A stretch of 29,185 nucleotides of DNA from JAUNQW01 sp043424615. GTDB lineage: Bacteria; Bacillota; Bacilli; Lactobacillales; Carnobacteriaceae_A. Under the pieces are notes generated by a model. It was not told the origin of the DNA, made no database searches, and worked only from the letters and a program-made list of their open reading frames with translations. Of this stretch, positions 23,370 through 29,185 are shown one piece after another (positions within the stretch are counted from its first letter, which is position 1; each line of letters starts with the position of its first letter). Position numbers and translations under genes: made by a program. The stretch spans positions 1 through 29,185 of the forward strand of contig JBHWOX010000029.1 in the NCBI GenBank assembly GCA_043424615.1, in the 5' to 3' direction.

Positions 23370-25571
23370 TTAAATCATACAGCTTTCACAATGATTGGCC
23401 GTGTGATAATCGCCATCATCTGTAAAAGTGCGAACATAGTAAAGAGATTTAATTCCTTTTTTAAAGGCATAGTTTCTTAATTTATTTAAATCGCGTGTGG
23501 TCATTTTATTCGACCGCCCTTCTTTCCATTCATACAGTCCTTCAGCTAATTCTGACCGCATAAAAAGGGTGAGACTCATGCCCTGATCGATATGCTTTTG
23601 GCAAGCAGCATAAGTATCAATAATCAAACGTTGGTCCATATCAAAAGCGGATTGATAGTAAGGCAGGGTCTGGTCAGACAAGTAAGGAGCAGGATAATAA
23701 ATCGTTCCGACCTTGGCTTCTTGTCGATTTTCAATTCGCTGAGTGATGGGGTGTAGAGAAGCAGAACTTTCGTTAATGTAAGAAATAGAACCCGTGGGCG
23801 CTACAGCTAAGCGATTTCGGTGGTAAAGCCCATCTTTCATCACTTTTTCCTTCAGTTCTTTCCAGTCCTCAGCGGTTGGCAGATGAATATGTTCAACGAG
23901 TGCTTGAACTTGGGGGTCTTTGATTTCAAAGTCTTCTTCAATATAAGCATCAAAATAAGTTCCATCGGCATAGGCGGACTTAGAAAAATTGTGGAACGTT
24001 TCTTTTTTCTCGCAGGCTATCTTCCAACTCGCTTTTAAGGAATAAAAATTGACGGCATAAAAATATGCTTTTGCTAATTCAATAGCTGGCTCACTGCCAT
24101 AATGAATGTGATTGATGGCATAGAGGCTATGGAGTCCCATGGCACCGTATCCAATGGTATGATAAAGATCATTGCCTTTTTTGACAGTGGGAACTTGCTT
24201 AATTTGGGTCTTTTCTGTGACGGCCGTTAAAGCGCGGATAGCTACTTCCACTGACCGTTCAAAATTAGGAGACTCCATCATTTTGACCATATTAGCTGAA
24301 CCCAAATTGCAGGAGACATCACTGCCAATATGCTCATAAGATAAATCTTCATTCAGTTGGGAGGGTTCTTGGGGCTGAAAAATTTCAGAACACAGATTGG
24401 ACATAACGATTCGTCCATCTACCGGATTAGCTCGATTGACCGTATCAATATTGACTATATAAGGATAACCCGATTCTTGTTGGAGTTTAGAAATTTCTTG
24501 TTCCAATTCTCGGGCATTAATTTGATATTTAGCTATAGCGGGATTTTTGATCATCTCATCATAATGTTTACTGATATCCACATATGAAAAGCTGCAGCCA
24601 TAGATCCGCTCCACATCACGAGGGCTAAATAAATACATGGGGGCATTGCTTTTAAGAAGTTCATAGTACTTGTCAGGAACGACCAATCCGAGCGAAAGCG
24701 TTTTCACCCGTATTTTTTCATCTGCATTTTCCTTTTTAGTGGACAGAAATTCATAAATGTCAGGGTGGAAAACATTCAAATAAACGACTCCAGCCCCATC
24801 ACGTTGCCCCAGTTGATTGGCATATGAAAAAGTATCTTCAAATATTTTCATCACGGGAACCACTCCATCCGAGGCATTGCTATAATCTTGGATGGGCGCT
24901 CCTGACTCGCGAATATTTGATAAATTCAATCCGACCCCTCCCCCTAATTTAGAAAGTTGGGCAGCAGAATTGACTGCGCGAAAAATGGATAATAGCGAAT
25001 CTTCAATATCCAAGAGGAAGCAAGAGACCTTTTCACCACCTTTCGCCCGACCAGCATTCATAAAGGTAGGCGTGGCGGGTTGAAAGCGTTGGTGAATCAT
25101 TTCATCTGCCAGCTCGAAAGCGAGCTCTCTATCCCCTTGAGCTAACTCAAGAGCATTAAAGCATATCCGATCTTCATAGCGTTCCAACCATTGACTCCCG
25201 TCTTTGGTTTTCATGGCGTATTGATTATAGAATTTATAAGCTCCCATAAAGGATTGGAAACGAAATTTTTCCTGATAGACTTTTTGAAATAAGCGTTTGA
25301 TAAAAGCATAGTCATAGCCTGGCTTTTCAGGGTGGGGATAAAGAGCCAGTAAATCAGGATTTAAGTAATCCTCTTCTACTAGATAGGTCAACTTTTCTTT
25401 TAATGTATGAAAATAAACGATATTCTGGTTCACATTTTCTAAAAAATAGGCACGAACAGCTTCTTGATCTTTGTCGATTTGAATCTTGCCATCTTTGGGA
25501 ATATTTAACATGGCATTTAATTCAAAATAAGACTGAGAGGCAGAATTTTTATTTGTTTTTTGCTTAGACAT
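23370..25571 (-). CDS. nrdE: Class Ib ribonucleotide reductase, large (catalytic) subunit
   Basis: Reduces ribonucleoside diphosphates to deoxy forms. The active-site set is complete: Cys184 (KVSCFLL), Asn392-Cys394-Glu396 in SNLCSEIF, and Cys421 (DVSCNLGS), with the C-terminal shuttle pair in CESCMI at the very end. PTGSISYINESSASLHP near residue 610 is the conserved substrate-phosphate region. Like other NrdE proteins it lacks the long N-terminal ATP-cone of NrdA. It is 733 residues, slightly longer than usual because of a polar N-terminal extension. The ATG at 25571 overlaps the nrdI stop by eight bases, with AAGGAG 10 bases upstream. Electrons should come from NrdH. Confidence 0.97.
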   Translation of the reverse strand: MSKQKTNKNSASQSYFELNAMLNIPKDGKIQIDKDQEAVRAYFLENVNQNIVYFHTLKEKLTYLVEEDYLNPDLLALYPHPEKPGYDYAFIKRLFQKVYQEKFRFQSFMGAYKFYNQYAMKTKDGSQWLERYEDRICFNALELAQGDRELAFELADEMIHQRFQPATPTFMNAGRAKGGEKVSCFLLDIEDSLLSIFRAVNSAAQLSKLGGGVGLNLSNIRESGAPIQDYSNASDGVVPVMKIFEDTFSYANQLGQRDGAGVVYLNVFHPDIYEFLSTKKENADEKIRVKTLSLGLVVPDKYYELLKSNAPMYLFSPRDVERIYGCSFSYVDISKHYDEMIKNPAIAKYQINARELEQEISKLQQESGYPYIVNIDTVNRANPVDGRIVMSNLCSEIFQPQEPSQLNEDLSYEHIGSDVSCNLGSANMVKMMESPNFERSVEVAIRALTAVTEKTQIKQVPTVKKGNDLYHTIGYGAMGLHSLYAINHIHYGSEPAIELAKAYFYAVNFYSLKASWKIACEKKETFHNFSKSAYADGTYFDAYIEEDFEIKDPQVQALVEHIHLPTAEDWKELKEKVMKDGLYHRNRLAVAPTGSISYINESSASLHPITQRIENRQEAKVGTIYYPAPYLSDQTLPYYQSAFDMDQRLIIDTYAACQKHIDQGMSLTLFMRSELAEGLYEWKEGRSNKMTTRDLNKLRNYAFKKGIKSLYYVRTFTDDGDYHTANHCESCMI

Positions 25572-25929
25572 GGGATATAAACTCCTTCACTTTTTCAACA
25601 TCTGATGGACTGCCTTGAAATTCAAATTTATGGATCAGAGGGAGATGGAAATCTTCGCATAAGTCTTCAGCGGTATAGCAAAATAATGAACCAAAATTCC
25701 TATTTCCACCGCCACACACCCCCACACAGCGAGAAGCATTTTGTCCAGTTTCCATGAATTCCCATATGCAGTCAGTCATTTCTGCTTGATAGGTCGGAAC
25801 AATTAATAGAAAATCTTGATCCATAGTTGGATAGTCTTGTTCTTCTTCGATCCGATAAGTGGATGTGGCCTTTAATTTTTTGACAAAACGTTCAGTTTGC
25901 TTGCTAGCTGAAAAATAAACCACTTTCAT
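25564..25929 (-). CDS. nrdI: NrdI flavodoxin-like protein for class Ib RNR activation
   Basis: Small FMN protein that supplies the oxidant for assembling the Mn2-tyrosyl radical in NrdF. The N-terminal FYFSAS-type phosphate loop is seen as VVYFSASKQTERFVKKL (residues 3-19). The flavin-binding loop is VCGGGNRNFGSLFCY (about 71-85), the NrdI hallmark. Length (121) is normal. The ATG overlaps the nrdH stop as TAATG, so translation is coupled. Three extra Cys (68, 72 and 84 region) are of unknown importance. It sits between nrdH and nrdE in the classical order. Confidence 0.94.
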   Translation of the reverse strand: MKVVYFSASKQTERFVKKLKATSTYRIEEEQDYPTMDQDFLLIVPTYQAEMTDCIWEFMETGQNASRCVGVCGGGNRNFGSLFCYTAEDLCEDFHLPLIHKFEFQGSPSDVEKVKEFISHV

Positions 25930-26198
25930 TATTGATCCTCCACCGCTAGCTGTAGACTCTGGAGATCAAAGCCTTCAAATGGTTCTTCCCCTTCAATTAA
26001 AACAATAGGGGTGGATGTAAAAGCTGGTCGTCCCCTGTCCAGCCGCTTTTGATTGATTTGATCGATGTCTAATCGAGCTTGTTTACTTTCATTAATATCT
26101 TTTTCAATAATGTTATCCACTCCATGTTTTTCCAAATATTTTCGTGTAAAGATGCAAGCGCCACAGCCTTTTTGGCCGTATATCATCACTTCTTTCAT
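25929..26198 (-). CDS. nrdH: NrdH glutaredoxin-like electron donor for class Ib RNR
   Basis: Glutaredoxin-sized redoxin with thioredoxin-like behaviour that reduces NrdE. The active site is CGAC (Cys12 and Cys15) in YGQKGCGACIFTRKYLEKHGV. The usual NrdH motif is CVQC or similar, so this is a variant. The substrate-side cis-Pro is in FTSTPIVLIEG, and the family's WSGF/FEGFDL tail appears as FEGFDLQSL. The 89 residues are slightly longer than standard (about 75-80). AAGGAGG lies five bases before the ATG. It is the first gene of the operon, downstream of two NrdR boxes, a riboswitch-like leader and a terminator. Confidence 0.92.
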   Translation of the reverse strand: MKEVMIYGQKGCGACIFTRKYLEKHGVDNIIEKDINESKQARLDIDQINQKRLDRGRPAFTSTPIVLIEGEEPFEGFDLQSLQLAVEDQ

Positions 26199-26210
26199 TT
26201 CATCCTCCTT

Positions 26211-26251
26211 TAAAAAATAAAAAACGACGGATCGCTCTCGGACCAGTCGTT
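26211..26251 (-). terminator. Leader terminator immediately before nrdH (expression platform)
   Basis: AACGAC and GTCGTT (26251-26246 and 26228-26223 on the minus strand) form a stem extended by GG/CC after a bulge. It runs into GTTTTTTATTTTTT and then the nrdH ribosome site. A terminator between promoter and first gene implies conditional read-through. Confidence 0.75.
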
Positions 26252-26253
26252 GG

Positions 26254-26302
26254 ATATCTTTAAATAAGCGGACCTTTCCTGTCCACTTATTCTCTTAGAT
26301 AT
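26254..26302 (-). promoter_or_regulatory. Long hairpin between aptamer and terminator in the nrd leader
   Basis: AATAAGTGGAC and GTCCGCTTATT form an 11-bp stem (one wobble) around the loop AGGAAAG. ATATCT and AGATAT outside it add six more pairs. UUGG/CCAA can extend it into the first two bases of the terminator arm, so it may compete with the terminator as an antiterminator. Confidence 0.5.
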
Positions 26303-26341
26303 GACCAATCATCACTAAACCCTGAGAAGCGATTTCTTGTA

Positions 26342-26436
26342 ATAAATGCCCTGGCGATCTGACTGATGAAGTAAACTTCAAACACAGTAGCATAGGGACT
26401 GTGCAGGAATTGAACCTGCTTCCCCAGAACATTTAT
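26342..26436 (-). ncRNA. Compact cobalamin (B12) riboswitch-like aptamer upstream of nrdHIEF
   Basis: The minus-strand RNA is closed by ATAAATG/CATTTAT and CTGG/CCAG (26436-26424 with 26354-26342). Inside, in order, are GGGGAA (26425-26420), a hairpin GCAGG/CCTGC with T-loop TTCAATT (26419-26403), ACAGTCCC (26402-26395), TGCTACTGT (26392-26384), a small hairpin TGAAG/CTTCA, and AGTCAGATCGCC (26364-26353). This order (GGGAA, hairpin with purine-rich loop, GTCCC, GCnACTGT, AGTCAGAnnnCC) is that of cobalamin riboswitches. The peripheral P6-type stems are small or missing. Downstream, ATCGCT/AGTGAT (26333-26311) carries a loop with AGGG, which could pair with CCCT of the core as the kissing loop of this class. 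B12 would be expected to shut off the operon. Confidence 0.7.
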
Positions 26437-26445
26437 ATTGTAAAA

Positions 26446-26461
26446 GAACTATAAGTTGTGT
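26446..26461. promoter_or_regulatory. NrdR box 2
   Basis: On the minus strand ACACAACTTATAGTTC matches the NrdR consensus (about ACACWATATATWGTGT) in its left half and centre. It starts exactly 32 bases from box 1, the three-turn spacing expected for paired NrdR boxes. Confidence 0.65.
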
Positions 26462-26472
26462 TTCATCTAAGA

Positions 26473-26500
26473 ATTATACACTACATCTTGTGTTTATCAA
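26473..26500 (-). promoter_or_regulatory. Promoter of nrdHIEF
   Basis: On the minus strand TTGATA (26500-26495), a 16-base spacer and a perfect TATAAT (26478-26473). Transcription would start near 26466 and give a leader of about 270 bases before nrdH. Confidence 0.8.
26478..26493. promoter_or_regulatory. NrdR box 1
   Basis: On the minus strand ACACAAGATGTAGTGT is a good NrdR box with intact outer ACAC/GTGT. It fills the spacer of the nrd promoter, so the ATP/dATP-sensing repressor NrdR would block RNA polymerase. Confidence 0.8.
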
Positions 26501-26584
26501 GCGGAAATTATATTTTTTAAAATAAGCGCTATTAAAAGAGTGAAGCCTGCCAGCTAAAAAAAGGGATAAAAGCGAGGCAAACAT

Positions 26585-26608
26585 AAAAAAGCGAGGAAGA
26601 TTCCTCGC
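26585..26608 (-). terminator. Terminator after the LLM oxidoreductase gene
   Basis: GCGAGGAA (26591-26598) and TTCCTCGC (26601-26608) form a perfect stem. On the minus strand it is followed by TTTTTTATG. It lies 12 bases after the stop. Confidence 0.85.
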
Positions 26609-26620
26609 CAAAATATTTTT

Positions 26621-27616
26621 TTATAAGAGTTCTTTAGCCATGGCTTCGTAAGTATAAAGGCGGTGATCATGGTCAGCTGAAAAATTAGCTAGCATGATTT
26701 CATCAAAGCCATATGCTTCTTTGTCAGATAATAAGCGGTCAGCGACCTGTTGGGGTGTTCCAACGATATGAGTTTGGCGGTTAAACTGAATGGCTTCGGC
26801 AACTTGAGGGCTAATTTCTACATCTTTAGCTTCTTCCGCAGTCATGAGGGGGTGACGCTTTCCAGCCGAAGCCATAATTTTATAAATATCATATGGTTTG
26901 GCTTGATATTCTGCTTCTTCTGCTGTTTCAGCCACTGTCACATTATAAGACACAATGATATTGGGTTGGCTAGCAAAATCAGAAGGAATAAAGGTATTTT
27001 TATAGGCGTCGAAAATATCTTTATTCATGGCTCCATTCATAAAAAATTGAGCGAAGGCATAGTTTATTCCTTGACGGCTGGCTTCATGGGCGGAATCTCC
27101 ACTGGACCCTAACAAGTAGACTTCAGGTAATTGTTGAGGCTGTGGACTAGCCTGAGATAAACTGTAAAGGCTATGGTCTGGCCTTTTTCCTTGAATATAA
27201 TCCAGGGTGATTTCAATATGGTCATAGAGTTTTTCGGGATCAATCATTTTACCTCTACCTAAAATTTGGGCAGTCTCCATATTGGATCCTGGTGCTCGTC
27301 CTACACCAAAATCCATCCGACCAGGCGCGAGGGTGTTAATGGTGTTGACTACCTCGGCTACTTTTAAAGGAGAATAGTGCATCATCATGATACCTCCTGT
27401 GCCGACTCGAATCGATTGAGTTTGGCCGGCTAAATAAGCGGCAATTACTTCTGGAGCAGAAGAGCTATAGGAAAGTTCGCCATGGTGTTCTGCCATCCAA
27501 AAACGATGATAGCCCCATTCTTCTGCCTTTTTTGCTAGGTCGACCACATGGGCTAAGCTTTCTTCTGCAGTATGAGATTCTGGTTTGAGCGCGAGTTCAT
27601 GTACCCCTAATTTCAT
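26621..27616 (-). CDS. LLM-class (luciferase-like) flavin-dependent oxidoreductase
   Basis: TIM-barrel enzyme of the bacterial luciferase-like superfamily that uses reduced FMN (or F420 in other phyla). Family blocks are AEEWGYHRFWMAEHHG near residues 36-51, SIRVGTGGIMMMHYSPLKVAEV near 74-95, and LAPGRMDFGVGRAPGS near 100-116. The C-terminal IVGTPQQVADRLLS marks the group often annotated MsnO8/YhbW-like. The AEHHG motif carries the His pair typical of the branch. Of two adjacent ATG codons I prefer the second (27616), seven bases after AGGAG; the first is at 27619. Length (331-332) is normal. It stands alone with its own terminator. The substrate is unknown. Confidence 0.88.
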   Translation of the reverse strand: MKLGVHELALKPESHTAEESLAHVVDLAKKAEEWGYHRFWMAEHHGELSYSSSAPEVIAAYLAGQTQSIRVGTGGIMMMHYSPLKVAEVVNTINTLAPGRMDFGVGRAPGSNMETAQILGRGKMIDPEKLYDHIEITLDYIQGKRPDHSLYSLSQASPQPQQLPEVYLLGSSGDSAHEASRQGINYAFAQFFMNGAMNKDIFDAYKNTFIPSDFASQPNIIVSYNVTVAETAEEAEYQAKPYDIYKIMASAGKRHPLMTAEEAKDVEISPQVAEAIQFNRQTHIVGTPQQVADRLLSDKEAYGFDEIMLANFSADHDHRLYTYEAMAKELL

Positions 27617-27714
27617 CATGTCTCTCCTTTTAATTTATCTTCATTCATCATCAGTGCTTTTCAATATTCATTCAAAGCTTAGCATAAGCGGGAAAGAAAG
27701 GAAAAATAAGAACA

Positions 27715-27745
27715 TTAAAAAAGTCCTAAGCTTCACTTAGGACTT
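27715..27745 (-). terminator. Terminator after the NhaC antiporter gene
   Basis: AAGTCCTAAG (27721-27730) and CTTAGGACTT (27736-27745) form a perfect 10-bp stem with loop CTTCA. On the minus strand it runs into TTTTTTAATG. It lies 21 bases after the stop. Confidence 0.88.
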
Positions 27746-27766
27746 CTGTATTTATTTTGCTAAAAA

Positions 27767-29146
27767 TTAGACGGCCTTTGCTCTCATCTGATTAATGACG
27801 GCAGATCCCAAAGTTAGGAGCGGAACGATGATTGGAATCACTGAAAAAGGGATAAACTCATAACCGACTCCCAAGACATCCATAGCGTATTTGGTGACAA
27901 TTCCCCAAGGTAACATCCCACAACCCAGGGTCGCTGAAGCTTCGATGGCGCGGGATAATTGTGTCCGGTCGACATTCATTTGGTCATAAGCTTGACCTAA
28001 AATTTTACCAGGTAAGATGATAGAGACATACATCTCACCTGTGGCTGCTAGCATGAGGTAGCCGGATAGCAAGGTGAAAAAGACGAGGCCCACTGTATTG
28101 TGCAAGACTTTTAAGAAGGAATCCAAAATGACTTCAAGGATTTGCGACCCTTCTAAAATTCCACCCATGGCTGTTCCAAAAAGAATGATGGCAATCGTTC
28201 CAAGCATAGAAGTCACCCCACCCTGAGTCAACAAACCATCAATGAGCTCATGGCCCGAGTTTGAAACGACGCCATTGGCTGTGATATCAATAATCTCAGC
28301 AAAACTCACTCCCTGAAGGATCATAGCAATCAGCGAAGCTACCAAATAAGAAAGGGTTAAAGCTGGAATCGCTGGAATTTTAAGCATAAGTAAGACCACA
28401 ACAACTATAATGGGAGTTAGATTTAAGATATTAATATGATACAAACCTGATAGACTTTCGATTAAATCCTGAATTTGATTAATGTCTGGATTGGATGAAA
28501 CAGTCTGACTATTAATCACAAAATAAATGATCATCGCTATGATGGCTGAAGGAATTGCGATGCGGAACATGGACCGCACATGATCCATTAATTTAACAGC
28601 TGTAATTGAGGCAGTTAAGTTGGTTGAGTCAGACAAGGGAGAGATTTGGTCTCCTAACATCGCTCCTGAAACCACCACACCAGCTGTAATCGCCGGGTTC
28701 ACATTTAAGACTTCCCCGATGCCCATTAAAACGATACCAATAGTTGCAATGGTTCCAAAGGATGAGCCAATTAAAATGGATATAAGAGAAGCTAAAAAGA
28801 AACCCGTTGGCAAGAAAAACTCAGCTCGGATTAAACGTAAACCATATATAATTAAGGTTGGAATCGTTCCGCTAGCTATCCAAACACCAATCACTGAGCC
28901 AATAATCATTAAGATTAAAATAGCTCCTAAGCCATTGGCAATTCCTTTAATCATGTCTTGCTGAACACGGTCCCAAGAACGATGAATATAAAGGTGTCCC
29001 AAAGCGGCGACTATACAGCCGAAAAACAGAGCCGAGACTAATTCTAAAGAATAAGCCAAAGACACTACGATGACGGCAATAACAATAAATAATAAAGCAT
29101 AAGATTCAAAAGTTGTTGGTAGGGCTTTGGATTCTTTATTAGGCAT
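27767..29146 (-). CDS. nhaC: NhaC-family Na+/H+ antiporter
   Basis: Membrane antiporter that exchanges cytosolic Na+ for external protons (relatives exchange malate/lactate or other carboxylates). It has 459 residues with about 11-12 hydrophobic segments. The hallmark GAMLGDQISPLSDSTNLTASI lies near residues 165-185, in the centre of the first repeat. A second repeat-like region, LAATGEMYVSIILPGKILG and ATLGCGMLPWG (about 365-415), completes the ion-transporter fold. AGAGGAG lies seven bases before the ATG at 29146. It is transcribed alone as far as the window shows; its promoter lies at or beyond the edge. Ion specificity is inferred from the family. Confidence 0.9.
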   Translation of the reverse strand: MPNKESKALPTTFESYALLFIVIAVIVVSLAYSLELVSALFFGCIVAALGHLYIHRSWDRVQQDMIKGIANGLGAILILMIIGSVIGVWIASGTIPTLIIYGLRLIRAEFFLPTGFFLASLISILIGSSFGTIATIGIVLMGIGEVLNVNPAITAGVVVSGAMLGDQISPLSDSTNLTASITAVKLMDHVRSMFRIAIPSAIIAMIIYFVINSQTVSSNPDINQIQDLIESLSGLYHINILNLTPIIVVVVLLMLKIPAIPALTLSYLVASLIAMILQGVSFAEIIDITANGVVSNSGHELIDGLLTQGGVTSMLGTIAIILFGTAMGGILEGSQILEVILDSFLKVLHNTVGLVFFTLLSGYLMLAATGEMYVSIILPGKILGQAYDQMNVDRTQLSRAIEASATLGCGMLPWGIVTKYAMDVLGVGYEFIPFSVIPIIVPLLTLGSAVINQMRAKAV

Positions 29147-29185
29147 AAATATGCTCCTCTCAATTTATAAATTAGTAAATATAAA

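Noticed and set aside
26395..26419. tRNA-like T arm (GCAGG TTCAATT CCTGC) followed by ACAGTCCC
   Set aside because: No matching 5' acceptor strand, D arm or anticodon arm exists upstream, while the surrounding conserved blocks fit a cobalamin riboswitch.

Overview
This is a chromosomal window from a low-GC Firmicute, most likely a member of Lactobacillales. A family such as Aerococcaceae is possible, but that is inference from gene content and style. The supporting signs are strong AGGAGG ribosome sites, Rho-independent terminators after most units, a PepC aminopeptidase, an OatA-type O-acetyltransferase, an NrdHIEF class Ib ribonucleotide reductase with NrdR boxes, and lipobox lipoproteins. 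No transposase, integrase, phage gene, CRISPR array or rRNA is visible. It reads as ordinary core and transport chromosome with several unusual regulatory and fusion features.

Layout. 1-1.0 kb (minus): 5' part of pepC and a small lipoprotein of unknown role. 1.2-4.1 kb (plus): an OatA-like peptidoglycan O-acetyltransferase and an RluA-family pseudouridine synthase. 4.2-7.1 kb (minus): arsR-arsD-arsA, in which ArsA is fused in frame to an OsmC-like domain and no arsenite pump gene is present. 7.1-7.9 kb: a long intergenic region with tRNA-Ala(GGC). 7.9-10.2 kb (minus): an acetamidase/formamidase family enzyme and an NCS2 uracil permease. 10.5-12.2 kb (plus): an HrtBA-like ABC exporter. 12.3-13.5 kb (minus): a DsbA/FrnE-like protein coupled to a DUF3267 putative membrane zincin. 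13.7-17.1 kb (minus): a four-gene MntABCD/TroABCD metal importer behind a DtxR/MntR-type operator. 17.3-18.8 kb (minus): a TcyP-like cystine symporter with an elaborate leader. 19.0-21.3 kb (minus): a UvrA-like ABC protein lacking the UvrB-binding region. 21.6-22.2 kb (minus): an HD-domain nucleotidase-like protein. 22.3-26.5 kb (minus): nrdHIEF with two NrdR boxes, a cobalamin-riboswitch-like leader and a terminator. 26.6-29.1 kb (minus): an LLM flavin oxidoreductase and an NhaC-type Na+/H+ antiporter.

Most interesting points. (1) The cystine symporter gene is preceded by a 48-codon upstream ORF with six Cys codons in its first 21 codons. It overlaps the symporter start out of frame and looks like a cysteine-sensing leader peptide, which I have not seen described for this gene family. 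(2) ArsA is fused to a single-Cys OsmC-like domain, yet a perfect internal Shine-Dalgarno and ATG remain at the junction, so one gene may give two products. (3) The B12-independent class Ib reductase operon appears to be under both NrdR and a compact cobalamin riboswitch, which predicts a B12-dependent reductase elsewhere in the genome. (4) The ars operon has sensor, chaperone and ATPase but no membrane pump.
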